Positions 24,902 to 32,844 of a stretch of 52,018 bases of DNA are shown one piece after another. The notes beneath the pieces were generated by a model. That model saw nothing but the letters and a program-made list of their open reading frames with translations. It searched no databases and had not been told where the DNA came from. The translations under genes were made by a program, and so were the position numbers. Numbering within the stretch: position 1 is the stretch's first letter; each line of letters starts with the position of its first letter. The DNA lies in the NCBI RefSeq assembly GCF_008119785.1, contig NZ_VSFA01000049.1:1-52018 (forward strand), in the 5' to 3' direction. The DNA is from Micromonospora sp. MP36 (lineage in GTDB: Bacteria > Actinomycetota > Actinomycetes > Mycobacteriales > Micromonosporaceae).

Positions 24902-25459
24902 TCAGGCGGTACGCGCCACCGGCGGCCGTGGCTCTTCCGGGCCGGCCAGCGGGTCGCCGACCCGCTCGCCCGAGGGCTGCTGCAACGGCCACCCCTCCGC
25001 GGCGGCCTCACCGCGCCGGGCCACCGCGTCGAACTCCTGCATCCCCCGCAGCAGCGCCGCGCGCCCCTCGTCGCTCATCCCGGCCAGGATCCGGTCCAGC
25101 CGCTGCCGCCGGTCGGCCCGCAGCTCGGCGAGCAGCCGGGTCGCCTCCGGGGTCAGGTGCAGGGAGATCTCCCGCCGGTCGAACCGGCCCGGCTCCCGTT
25201 CCAGCATCCCGGCCGCCACCAGCCGGTCGCAGAGCCGGCTGGCCGAGGAGAGCAGCATGTCGGTCAGCGTGGCGAGGCGGCGGAGGTTGATCCCGTCGTA
25301 CTGCTCGACGACCATGACCGCGCGTAGCTGGGCGCTGGAGAGCCGGCTCGTGGTCCGCTCCCGGGCCGCCTCCCAGACAGCCAGCAGGGTGCCCGCCGCC
25401 TCGTCCAGGGCGGCGGCCATACTCGCTTCAGGTCCGTAAGGACCGCGTTCTTCGGCCAT
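24902..25459 (-). CDS. MarR-family transcriptional regulator
   Basis: A 185-aa DNA-binding protein. The MarR winged helix-turn-helix is at about residues 30-125: SSAQLRAVMVVEQYDG, then LATLTDMLLSSASRLCDRLVAAGMLERE and the wing GRFDRREISLHLT. A dimerisation helix and a Pro/Glu/Gly-rich tail follow. I use ATG 25459. A downstream ATG at 25420 (MAAALDEAAG) is an alternative, and upstream codons overlap the divergent gene's control region. It is divergent from the PP2C-like gene, with 56 bp between the starts. A single regulator dimer could therefore control both genes, which is inferred. No ligand is evident. Confidence 0.85.
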   Translation of the reverse strand: MAEERGPYGPEASMAAALDEAAGTLLAVWEAARERTTSRLSSAQLRAVMVVEQYDGINLRRLATLTDMLLSSASRLCDRLVAAGMLEREPGRFDRREISLHLTPEATRLLAELRADRRQRLDRILAGMSDEGRAALLRGMQEFDAVARRGEAAAEGWPLQQPSGERVGDPLAGPEEPRPPVARTA

Positions 25460-25515
25460 GGTGCGCCCGAGACTACCCGCCCCACCAGGCGTACGACCTG
25501 TGCAAAGGAGCAAAG

Positions 25516-26646
25516 ATGAGCCGACCGGAGGATCGGGTGCGCCGGGTGCTCGGCGCGGCTCCGGCCGACCTGCTGATCGACCGGCTCGCCACCGAGCTGG
25601 AGCGGGCGTACGGGATCGTCCGCACCGAGCTCTACCAGGTCGACTACCGGCTCGCGGTGCTGCTGCCGCTCCACGAGGGCGAGCCGATCACCGGCCCGGG
25701 TCACCCGGCCTGGCGTTGCTTCGACCACCAGGAGCCGGTGGTGTCGGAGGACACGGGCTGGTTCCCGGTCGGGATGCGGGGCGAGCGGCGCGGGGTGCTC
25801 CGGGTGTCGCCGCTGCCAGCCGGGCCGACCGCCCTCCGGGAGTTGGACGCGATGGCCACCGCGCTCGGCCACGAGCTGGCCGCCGTGACCTCCAGCACGG
25901 ACGTCTACGTCACCGCCCGGCGCGACCGGCGGCTGACCCTGGCGGCCGAGATGCAGTGGGAACTGCTGCCCGGTCGCAGCCGCATCCGGCCATCGTTCAG
26001 CCTGGCCGGCCAACTGGAGCCCGCGTACGCGGTGCGCGGCGACAGCTTCGACTGGTCGGACGACGGGCACCGGGTCTGGCTCTCGGTGATCAACGGCTCG
26101 GGCGAGGGGGTGGCCGCGTCCATGCTCACCTCGCTGGCCACCCACGCGCTGCGCAACGCCCGCCGCGCCGAGCTGGCCCTGGCCGACCAGGCCGCCCTGG
26201 CCGACCAGGCGATCTACGCGCTGCACCGGGGCGCGCAGCACCTCTCCGCACTCCTGCTGGAGCTGGACCTGGCCGCCGGCACGATGACCGTGGTGGACGC
26301 CGGCTCGCCGCGCCTGCTGCTGCTCCGCGAGGGGGAGGTGACCGAGCAGGTCCTGGAGAAGCAGTTCCCGCTCGGCATGTTCGAGGCCACGGACTACCGG
26401 GAGCAGCAGTTCCAGCTCCGGCGCGGGGACCGGCTCTTCGTGGTCAGCGACGGGGTCGTCGACGCCACGGCCCGGCAGGTCCGCTACGGCGAGACCGCGT
26501 TGGACCGCTTCCTGCGGCGTACCGGGCCGATGGAACCGCTGGACGCGGTCCGTTCGCTGATCGGCGACCTGCGGGCGTTCGTCGCCGGCGACCTGGTCGA
26601 CGACGCGGTGGTGGTCTGCCTCGACTGGCTGGGCCCCCAGCCCTGA
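25516..26646 (+). CDS. PP2C/SpoIIE-type phosphatase with altered metal site
   Basis: A 376-aa cytoplasmic protein. Residues 1-130 look like a degenerate GAF/sensor region. Residues 150-372 form a SpoIIE/PP2C fold, with AEMQWELLP (the usual helix before the phosphatase core), GDSFDW, LSVINGSGEGVAASML, LYVDAGSPRLLLL-like strands and the terminal VVSDGVVDATA. In active PP2Cs the second core motif is GDVxGHG-like with a metal-binding Asp. Here the corresponding position reads Asn (INGSGEG), so metal binding may be weakened. ATG 25516 has a textbook AAAGGAG site. It is divergent from a MarR regulator and convergent with a glycosyltransferase. Such proteins usually dephosphorylate anti-sigma-factor antagonists in partner-switching. 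Confidence 0.85.
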   Translation: MSRPEDRVRRVLGAAPADLLIDRLATELERAYGIVRTELYQVDYRLAVLLPLHEGEPITGPGHPAWRCFDHQEPVVSEDTGWFPVGMRGERRGVLRVSPLPAGPTALRELDAMATALGHELAAVTSSTDVYVTARRDRRLTLAAEMQWELLPGRSRIRPSFSLAGQLEPAYAVRGDSFDWSDDGHRVWLSVINGSGEGVAASMLTSLATHALRNARRAELALADQAALADQAIYALHRGAQHLSALLLELDLAAGTMTVVDAGSPRLLLLREGEVTEQVLEKQFPLGMFEATDYREQQFQLRRGDRLFVVSDGVVDATARQVRYGETALDRFLRRTGPMEPLDAVRSLIGDLRAFVAGDLVDDAVVVCLDWLGPQP

Positions 26647-26654
26647 CGCGGGTG

Positions 26655-26687
26655 CCCCCGACCCGGCGGGTCGCGCCGGGACGGGGG
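26655..26687. terminator. Bidirectional hairpin between PP2C and sugar transferase genes
   Basis: Arms CCCCCG-A-CCCGGCG (26655-26668) and CGCCGGG-A-CGGGGG (26674-26687) pair with one A/A mismatch around the loop GGTCG. The hairpin occupies almost the whole gap between two convergent stop codons (26646 and 26689), which is good positional evidence for a shared terminator. Confidence 0.7.
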
Positions 26688-26688
26688 G

Positions 26689-28167
26689 TCAGTACGCGCC
26701 GCGGCTGTTGATCACCGCGCCGAAGGTCTTCCAGAGGATGGTCAGGTCGGCGGCGAGCGACCAGTTCTCCACGTAGTAGAGGTCGAGCCGGATGCCGTCC
26801 TCCCAGCTCAGGTCGGATCGGCCGCTGACCTGCCAGAGGCCGGTCATGCCGGGCTTGACCAGCAGGCGGCGGGCCACGTCACCGTCGTAGCGGGCCACCT
26901 CGGACGGCAGCGGCGGGCGCGGCCCGACCAGGCTCATCTGGCCGAGCAGCACGTTCGCCAGCTGGGGTAGCTCGTCCAGGGACCACTTGCGCAGCAGCTT
27001 GCCGATCCGGGTCACCCGCGGATCGTCACGCATCTTGAACATCAGACCGTCGGTCTCGTTGCGCGCGGCCAGCTCGGCCAGCAGGGCGTCGGCGTTGACC
27101 ACCATGGTGCGGAACTTGAAGACGCCGAACTCCTTGCCGCCCTGGCCGACCCGGACCTGGCGGAACAGCACCGGCCCCCGGCTGTCCAGCTTGATGGCGA
27201 GCGCGATCACCACCAGCAGCGGCAGCAGCAGGAGCAGCGCCAGCAGCGACACCGAACGGTCGACCAGCCCCTTGACCAGCTTCCGGGCGCCCCGGAACTC
27301 GGGCGCCTCGACGTGGATCAGCGGCAGGCCGGCGACCGGCCGGGTGTGGATGCGCGGGCCGGCGACGTCGGTCAGCGCGGGGGCCACGACCAGGTCGACC
27401 CCGGTCCCCTCGAGCTGCCAGCCGAGGCGGCGCAGCCGGGTCGCGGTGAGCGAGCCGGAGGCGGTGACCGCCACGGTGTCCGCGCCGATGGCGGTGGCCG
27501 CCTCGGGGATGCCCCGGAACGAGCCGACCACCGGCACGTCGCCCAGCCGCTGCGGCACCGGGGCGAGCAGCGCGTCCGGGATGCAGGCGCCGACCACCTG
27601 GTAGCCGGCGTACGGCTCGCGGCGCAGGGTGTGCACCAGCTCCAGGACGTGCGCGGTGTCGCCGACCACCAGCACCTTGCGGGACCAGCCGGCGCCCCGG
27701 TCACGGGCGCGGTGCAGCCGCTTACGCGCGGCGAACCGGGCCACCTCCAGGCCGATCGTGCCGACCGCGAAGGAGATGGCCAGGAAGCCCCGGGACACGC
27801 CGACGTCGGCGATGTACCCCGCGATCGCGATGCCGCCGGCCAGCCGCAGGCTCGCCGCGCTGACCCGCCGGTACTCGTCGGCGCCGTAGCCGAGCACCCG
27901 GTCGTCGTAGCAGCGCATCGCCTTCAGCGAGATCAGCCAGACCAGCAGCAGGGCGGGCGCGACCACCACGTACGGGATCTTCGAGCCGCTCGGCGGCTCG
28001 TCGCCGAAGCGGGCGACGTAGCCGATGAGGATGGCCGCCGCCAGCACGCCGGTGTCGAGCACCGCCAGGACCCGGATGTAGGCCCGTTCCGCGGCCCGCG
28101 TCGTCGGGCCGGGACGGTCGCCCCCCGACGACGTCCGAGCAGGGGTCAGCAGCGTCGCCGAGGTCAC
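26689..28167 (-). CDS. Polyprenyl glycosylphosphotransferase (exopolysaccharide priming enzyme)
   Basis: A 492-aa membrane enzyme that transfers a sugar 1-phosphate from a nucleotide sugar to undecaprenyl phosphate, starting exopolysaccharide repeat units. Four to five amino-terminal membrane segments lie in residues 30-150. A Rossmann-like CoA-binding domain follows (about 150-290, KVLVVGDTAHVLELV). A re-entrant/membrane helix (about 305-330) leads into the bacterial sugar-transferase domain, with SRGPVLFRQVRVGQGGKEF, FKFRTMV, RKWSLDELPQLANVL and LVGPRPPLPSEV. The start is GTG 28167 behind GGGAGGG. No other polysaccharide gene is adjacent, so the product polymer cannot be named. It is the WbaP/CpsE-like class by length. 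Confidence 0.93.
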   Translation of the reverse strand: MTSATLLTPARTSSGGDRPGPTTRAAERAYIRVLAVLDTGVLAAAILIGYVARFGDEPPSGSKIPYVVVAPALLLVWLISLKAMRCYDDRVLGYGADEYRRVSAASLRLAGGIAIAGYIADVGVSRGFLAISFAVGTIGLEVARFAARKRLHRARDRGAGWSRKVLVVGDTAHVLELVHTLRREPYAGYQVVGACIPDALLAPVPQRLGDVPVVGSFRGIPEAATAIGADTVAVTASGSLTATRLRRLGWQLEGTGVDLVVAPALTDVAGPRIHTRPVAGLPLIHVEAPEFRGARKLVKGLVDRSVSLLALLLLLPLLVVIALAIKLDSRGPVLFRQVRVGQGGKEFGVFKFRTMVVNADALLAELAARNETDGLMFKMRDDPRVTRIGKLLRKWSLDELPQLANVLLGQMSLVGPRPPLPSEVARYDGDVARRLLVKPGMTGLWQVSGRSDLSWEDGIRLDLYYVENWSLAADLTILWKTFGAVINSRGAY

Positions 28168-28310
28168 CGGCCCTCCCCACTTCGATCACGACGATCCTCT
28201 ACCGCGTGACCTCGGTGGAGGGCCGGCGGCTCGGAGCACCAGGACATCTTGCCTCGACAATTATGGATACCGATTGCTTCGGACGGATTACCGTCAGTTT
28301 CCTTCCGGCG

Positions 28311-28329
28311 GGACGAGCCCTCCGGAAGG
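28311..28329 (-). terminator. Hairpin downstream of the VWA gene
   Basis: CCTTCCGG (28311-28318) and CCGGAAGG (28322-28329) are perfect complements, flanked by a further T-A pair, 42 bp beyond the VWA gene stop. On the minus strand GGAAAC follows, a weak U-poor tail. The surrounding 28200-28370 stretch is relatively AT-rich and probably also holds the promoter of the sugar transferase gene, but I cannot place its boxes convincingly. The three-base loop as drawn is tight, so the closing pairs may open. Confidence 0.4.
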
Positions 28330-28370
28330 ATTCCGCCGAGCCGGATCCCCGGTACGGCGGCAGCGGCGGG

Positions 28371-30149
28371 TCAGCGCGGCGCCGGCGGGCGCAGCGCGAT
28401 CGCCTGCAGGAAGATCTCGCCGATCTTGGTCGGGTCGGCGGTGACGAAGGCGCCACCACCGGTCACGTCGGTGATCGACTTGAGCTCGGCCTTGCTGACC
28501 TTGTTCCCGATGCCGATGATGATCACCTGCACCGGCTGCTCCGCGTCGCGGAGCTTGCGGAGCTGGGCCAGCAGGTCCTTCTGGGAGATGCCGTTGTCGT
28601 CCTCGTTCTTGCCGTCGGTGAACAGCACGATCGAGTTGACCTTCCCGGGCTCCCAGTCCTGCTGGACGGTCTTGTAGGCCGCCAGCAGGGTGTCGTAGAG
28701 GCCGGTGTTGCCGCTCGACGGCTTGACCGTGGCCAGGCCCCGCTGGATCGCGGTGCGGTTGCTCGACAGCGGCTTGATCGGGACCACCTCCCGGTAGTCC
28801 TGCGCCCCGTTCAGGTTGGTGGAGAAGATCCACAGCCCGATCGACCAGGAGTCGTCGAAGAGGTTCAGGCCCTGGGTCGCCGCGGCGACGGTGACCTGCT
28901 CCCGGGTGGCGCCGCCCGCGGTCTCCACCTTCTCCTTCATCGAGCCCGACACGTCGATGACGCAGAGCATGCGGCCGGAGAGCGTGACCGCCGACCAGGT
29001 GGTGGTGGCCTTCTGGATGGCGGTCGGGTCGAGCCCGCCCGCGGCGCCCTGACCGGCCGGCGCGGCGGTGCTCCCGCCCGCCGGGCTCGGGGCACCGGGC
29101 AGCGCCTTGAAGCCCTCGCCCCAGTTGCCGTCGGGCGCGCGCAGCGACTGGGCGGCCAGCCGGCTCTTGAAGCCGCGGGTGGTCAGGACCTCGAAGAGCG
29201 CCTTGGCGGCGGACGCCTTCGCCGGCTCGATACCGGGCAGCACCGCGAACGGATAGTCCAAGGGGGTCGGCGGCGGGTCCAGGTAGAGGGCGGCCAGCGG
29301 GATCGGCGGCTTGGTGGCGTTGTACGCCATCACGTCCTCTTCGGACAGCGCGGCCGCGCCGAGGCCGTTGGCGACAGCCGTCGGTTCGGACGAGCGCGGG
29401 AAGCGCGCGAGGAGATCCTGCCGCAGCCGGGAACTGTTGGTGGCCAGCGCCCGCAACGCCCCGGTCATCGCCTCCCGCGCCTGCGGGGAGCCGGCGCTGC
29501 CAGCGGAACTGGCGGCGGCGGTCAGCGAGAGCAGGCCGGACAGACCGGCCGCGTCCTGGGTCGGCTCGACGATGCCGGCGCGCAGCGGCTTGCTGCTGTT
29601 GACCTGCGCCAGCAGGTCGGCCCAGGTGAACTTCTTGTCCGGCCAGCCGATCCGGGTGGCCACCGGTTCGGGCATCGCGACCACCACGGGACTGCGGGCG
29701 ATCGACGCGCCGTTGGCCGGGGCGAAGGCGGTGGCCCCGCCGGACTTGAGCCGCAGCAGCCAGGTGGACGAGTCCGGCACCCAGACGTCCGGCGTCACCG
29801 CGGTGCCGCTCGCCTGCCCCACGCCGGCCAGGGTGGCGCCGTGCTTGCTGGCCACCGCGGCGGCCACGTCGACCGACTCGGCGGCGGTCACGTTCACCGC
29901 GATGCACGTGTCGCCGACCGCCGCCCCGTCCTTGACCCACTGGTCAGCCGCCCCCTTGACGGCGGGCGCGATCTCCGGGGCGGCCGCGACGGACAGCTCG
30001 ATCCGCCCCGAGCAGGACGGCCCCGCCAGCTGCCGGTAGCCGAACCACGTCCCCCCGGCTACGACGGCGACCAGGGCGATGACCGCAGCGGCGGCACCTG
30101 TCCCACGGAGGTTCGAACGCATGCGATGGCGGCCAGACACGGTGACCAT
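28371..30149 (-). CDS. Extracytoplasmic solute-binding domain fused to a von Willebrand A domain
   Basis: A 592-aa exported or membrane-anchored protein. A basic amino terminus and one hydrophobic helix (about 12-35, AAAAVIALVAVVAGGTWFG) are followed by a type-2 periplasmic-binding-protein fold (about 40-350; IELSVAAAPEIAPAV, DVWVPDSSTWL). A Gly/Ala linker leads to a VWA domain (about 385-590). Its MIDAS metal site is DVSGS, with Asp near residue 399, followed by the later Thr and the strand IVLFTDGKNEDD. VWA domains bind proteins through a divalent metal. The binding-protein half lacks an adjacent transporter, so it may work as a sensor or adhesion module. The ATG at 30149 has only a weak AAG site. 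A 14-bp palindrome lies about 90 bp upstream. Confidence 0.88.
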   Translation of the reverse strand: MVTVSGRHRMRSNLRGTGAAAAVIALVAVVAGGTWFGYRQLAGPSCSGRIELSVAAAPEIAPAVKGAADQWVKDGAAVGDTCIAVNVTAAESVDVAAAVASKHGATLAGVGQASGTAVTPDVWVPDSSTWLLRLKSGGATAFAPANGASIARSPVVVAMPEPVATRIGWPDKKFTWADLLAQVNSSKPLRAGIVEPTQDAAGLSGLLSLTAAASSAGSAGSPQAREAMTGALRALATNSSRLRQDLLARFPRSSEPTAVANGLGAAALSEEDVMAYNATKPPIPLAALYLDPPPTPLDYPFAVLPGIEPAKASAAKALFEVLTTRGFKSRLAAQSLRAPDGNWGEGFKALPGAPSPAGGSTAAPAGQGAAGGLDPTAIQKATTTWSAVTLSGRMLCVIDVSGSMKEKVETAGGATREQVTVAAATQGLNLFDDSWSIGLWIFSTNLNGAQDYREVVPIKPLSSNRTAIQRGLATVKPSSGNTGLYDTLLAAYKTVQQDWEPGKVNSIVLFTDGKNEDDNGISQKDLLAQLRKLRDAEQPVQVIIIGIGNKVSKAELKSITDVTGGGAFVTADPTKIGEIFLQAIALRPPAPR

Positions 30150-30236
30150 CTTGCGTATCTCGTGGGGTTAGTGCCACAACCGTTCGGACGAAAGTTACGC
30201 AGCAGAAACAGTTGATCACCAAAACTTTACCTTGTG

Positions 30237-30250
30237 TGACTGGTCAGTCA
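30237..30250. promoter_or_regulatory. Palindrome upstream of the VWA gene
   Basis: TGACTG-GT-CAGTCA has perfect 6-bp arms, in an AT-richer stretch (30185-30262) between the lactonase stop and the VWA start. Its position about 88-101 bp upstream of the VWA start fits an operator. No regulator family can be assigned from the sequence. Confidence 0.4.
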
Positions 30251-30298
30251 TCAGAGGTGATACGGTCCACTGCGGACAGTGAGCATGGCCACGCTCCG

Positions 30299-31333
30299 TC
30301 ACGGCCGGACGCACGTCGGGCTGGCCACCGGCACCGGCTCCCCGACCGGCTCCGGCACCCCGGTGACCGGGTCCACCCGGAAGACCCTGAGCATGTCGGC
30401 GCGCTCGTCGGCCACGTAGAGGTGCTGGCCGGTCAGCGCGAAGTGCCGCGGCCACTCGCCGCCGGTGTCGACCTCGGCCACCAGCTCCGGCGCGTCGCCG
30501 GCCAGCGCGAAGACCGCCACCGTCCCCACCCCGCGGTTGGCCACGTAGAGGAACCGGCCGTCCGGTCCGACCGCGACCTCGGAGGGCTGCACGTGCCCGG
30601 CCCGCCCGCTCGCGTCCACCCGGACCCGCTGGTGCATCCCGTCGGCCGTCACGTCGTACGCGGTGACCGTCCCGTCCAGCTCGCCGACCAGCCAGCAGCG
30701 CCGGCCGTCCGGGTGCCGGGCCAGGTGCCGGGGGCCCGCGCCGGCCGGCGTACGCAGCCGCGGGGCGCGCGGCACCAGCCGACCGGAGGCGGCGTCGAGG
30801 TCGTACCGGTAAACCGAGTCGGTGCCCAGGTCGACCGCGAGCAGCGGTCCTCCGTCCGGATCGGGCGAGACCATGTGGCAGTGCGCCGCCTCCTGCCGCT
30901 GCGGGTCGGCGCCGTGCCCCTCGTGCCGGACCAGGTCGGAGCGCTCCCCCGGTACGCCGTCCGGGTCGAGCGGGAACACCGCCACGCTGCCGCCGCCGTA
31001 GTTCGCCACGAAGAGGTGCCGCCCGTCCGGGGCGACCGCCACGTGGCACGGCTCGGCCCCGCCGGTCGGGCGGACGCCGAGCGGGGCGAGGTCGCCGTCC
31101 GGGGCGACCCGGAACGCGCTCACCTGGCCCTCGGACAGCTCGTTCACCGCGTACAGCACGGGCCGCGCCGGGTGCCGGACGAGGAACGACGGCGAGGAGG
31201 TCACCGCCACCGTGCCGAGCGGGGTCAGCTCCCCCGACACCGGATCCCGCCGGGCCGCGACGATGCCCTCGGCCCGCCCGCCCATCTCCGCCGTGTAGCC
31301 ACCGACGTGGACGATCGCGTGCTGCGCGGTCAC
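30299..31333 (-). CDS. Lactonase-family seven-bladed beta-propeller (6-phosphogluconolactonase-like)
   Basis: A 344-aa protein from GTG 31333, which has an AAGGTGGG site. An upstream in-frame TTG at 31369 is less likely. The family start IVHVGGYTAEMGGRAEG is followed by repeated beta-propeller blades with the recurrent elements LYAVNELSEGQVSAF, LFVANYGGGSVAVF, LLAVDLGTDSVYRYDL, LYVANRGVGTVAVF and LYVADERADMLRVF. The family includes Pgl, which opens 6-phosphogluconolactone, and muconate-cycloisomerase-like propellers. Many actinobacterial members are unassigned. No pentose-phosphate gene is adjacent, so the exact substrate is open. No signal peptide is seen, so it is probably cytoplasmic. Confidence 0.87.
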   Translation of the reverse strand: MTAQHAIVHVGGYTAEMGGRAEGIVAARRDPVSGELTPLGTVAVTSSPSFLVRHPARPVLYAVNELSEGQVSAFRVAPDGDLAPLGVRPTGGAEPCHVAVAPDGRHLFVANYGGGSVAVFPLDPDGVPGERSDLVRHEGHGADPQRQEAAHCHMVSPDPDGGPLLAVDLGTDSVYRYDLDAASGRLVPRAPRLRTPAGAGPRHLARHPDGRRCWLVGELDGTVTAYDVTADGMHQRVRVDASGRAGHVQPSEVAVGPDGRFLYVANRGVGTVAVFALAGDAPELVAEVDTGGEWPRHFALTGQHLYVADERADMLRVFRVDPVTGVPEPVGEPVPVASPTCVRP

Positions 31334-31462
31334 CGGTCCCACCTTCCGCCGATTCCTCCGTCGATCCAACCAGAGGCCCTCCGGGCCGGCCGGCCCGTTG
31401 GCCGTCTTTCCCGGGACCAGTTTCGGCGGTCGGCCGTACGTCCGCGACCCGTCGAGGACCGG

Positions 31463-32065
31463 TCAGCCCACCGGCACCGGCTCGCCCCGCTGCCGGGCGA
31501 CGTGCTCGACCAGCGAGATCAGCACCAGCTTCCCGGACTGCCGGTCCCGGACGTCGCAGAGCACCAGCGGCACGTCCGGGTCCAGGTCCAGCGCGTCGCG
31601 AACCGCCTCCAGGCTGAACCGCCGGGCCCCGTCGAAGCAGTTCACCCCCACCACGAACGGGATGCCGCGCTGCTCGAAGTAGTCGATCGAGGGGAAGCAG
31701 TCGGCCAGCCGTCGGGTGTCGGCGAGCACCACCGCGCCGAGGGCCCCGAAGGCCAGCTCGTCCCAGAGGAACCAGAAGCGGTCCTGGCCCGGGGTGCCGA
31801 AGAGATAGACCTGAAGGTCGTCGTTGATGGTGATCCGGCCGAAGTCCATGGCCACCGTGGTGGTGGACTTCTCCTCCACCCCGGAGACGTCGTCGGTGCC
31901 GACGCCGGCCCCGGTCAGGACCTCCTCGGTCTGCAGCGGCCGGACCTCGCTCAGCGCACCCACCAGCGTGGTCTTCCCGGCGCCGAAGCCACCGGCGATG
32001 AGGATCTTGAGGGCCAACGGGACCCGCGGCGCGGCCGCCCCCGGTTCAGAGCGCACGGAGTCCAC
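31463..32065 (-). CDS. cvnD: Conservon GTPase CvnD (Ras-like ATP/GTP-binding protein)
   Basis: A 200-aa small GTPase, last gene of the cvn operon. The P-loop GGFGAGKT is at residues 25-32. The DFGRITI switch region and LFGTPGQDRFWFLWDEL (the G3-like DxxG replaced by TPGQ) follow. GVNCFDG stands in place of the usual NKxD guanine motif, as is typical of this family. I start at GTG 32065, with GTG 32056 as alternative. Either overlaps the cvnC stop, implying translational coupling. In studied Streptomyces conservons the four proteins form a membrane-associated, G-protein-like signalling complex; the input signal here is unknown. Confidence 0.92.
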   Translation of the reverse strand: MDSVRSEPGAAAPRVPLALKILIAGGFGAGKTTLVGALSEVRPLQTEEVLTGAGVGTDDVSGVEEKSTTTVAMDFGRITINDDLQVYLFGTPGQDRFWFLWDELAFGALGAVVLADTRRLADCFPSIDYFEQRGIPFVVGVNCFDGARRFSLEAVRDALDLDPDVPLVLCDVRDRQSGKLVLISLVEHVARQRGEPVPVG

Positions 32066-32435
32066 TGACCACCGCCTTGAGGATGTTGTCGTCGGGCAGG
32101 TGGGCGGCGGTCGGCGGCTGGTGCACCGCGACGAGCCCACGGTCGAGGAGGTCGCCGAGCAGCACGCGGACCACGCCGACGGCGAGGTCCAGGTCGGCGG
32201 CGAGGTCGGCCACGGCCACCGGACGCCGGGCCAGCTCGACCAGACGCCGGTGCTCCGGCTGGAGACCCGGCAGGCCGACCGGATCGGCCGCCGGCGCGGC
32301 CAGCACGAAGGCCACCAGGTCGAAGCCGTCGCCGGGCGGCCGCACCCGGCCGCCGGTCAGGGTGTACGGACGGACGACCGGGCCGGCGGCTCCGTCCAGC
32401 CACTCGTGCTGCGGCCCCGGTGACTCAGTCCGCAT
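32046..32435 (-). CDS. cvnC: Conservon protein CvnC (DUF742)
   Basis: A 129-aa DUF742 protein, winged-helix-like. Hallmarks are VVRPYTLTGGRVRP near the amino terminus, LPGLQPEHRRLVELARRPVAVADLAADLDLAVGVVRVLLGDL (helix-turn-helix-like, read in pieces) and the carboxy-terminal LPDDNILKAVVSGLRAL, where the family usually reads ILerVLdGLRaL. ATG 32435 has GGTGGG eight bases upstream; GTG 32444 is the alternative. It overlaps cvnB by 11 bp and cvnD by up to 20 bp. The partner proteins are those of the same operon. Confidence 0.92.
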   Translation of the reverse strand: MRTESPGPQHEWLDGAAGPVVRPYTLTGGRVRPPGDGFDLVAFVLAAPAADPVGLPGLQPEHRRLVELARRPVAVADLAADLDLAVGVVRVLLGDLLDRGLVAVHQPPTAAHLPDDNILKAVVSGLRAL

Positions 32436-32844
32436 CGGCGGCACCCACCGTGCGCGCCGGGACGCTCAGGTTCTCGCCGACCCGGATGACCAGCATCGCC
32501 ATCTCGTACGCCACCAGGCCGATGTCGGCGTCGGCGTCGCTCACCACCGCCAGGCAGGCCCCCTGCCCGGCCGCCGTGACGAACAGGTACGCGGACTCCA
32601 TCTCCACCACGGTCTGCCGGACCGCGCCGCCGGCCAGGTGCCGGGTCGCCCCCTTGGCCAGGCTGGAGAAGCCGGAGGCGAGGGCGCAGAGGTGCTCCGC
32701 GTCGGTGCGGCTCAGCTCGGCCGAGGCGCCGAGCAGGAGCCCGTCCGCCGACAGCACCACCGCCTGGCGGGCGGCCGGCACCCGCTCCACCAAGTCGTCG
32801 AGCAGCCAGTCGAGATCGGCGTTCTGCCGCGTCGTATACACCAC
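32425..32844 (-). CDS. cvnB: Conservon roadblock/LC7 protein CvnB
   Basis: A 139-aa roadblock/LC7-domain protein with the typical motifs DLDWLLDDLVERVPAARQAV, SADGLLLGAS, LAALASGF-like ALASGFSSLAKGA, GQGACLAVVSDADADIGLVAYEM and the tail. Roadblock proteins act as GTPase regulators or scaffolds, here presumably for CvnD. Its GTG start shares a base with the TAG stop of cvnA (TAGTG overlap), a clear translational-coupling arrangement. Start GTG 32844 or the following GTG 32841 cannot be told apart. Confidence 0.94.
   Translation of the reverse strand: MVYTTRQNADLDWLLDDLVERVPAARQAVVLSADGLLLGASAELSRTDAEHLCALASGFSSLAKGATRHLAGGAVRQTVVEMESAYLFVTAAGQGACLAVVSDADADIGLVAYEMAMLVIRVGENLSVPARTVGAADAD

Noticed and set aside
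22354..25290. A 978-codon plus-strand frame across xylA and the ROK gene
   Set aside because: It is antisense to a clear xylose isomerase and then out of frame with the ROK gene. Its composition is that of a shadow frame.
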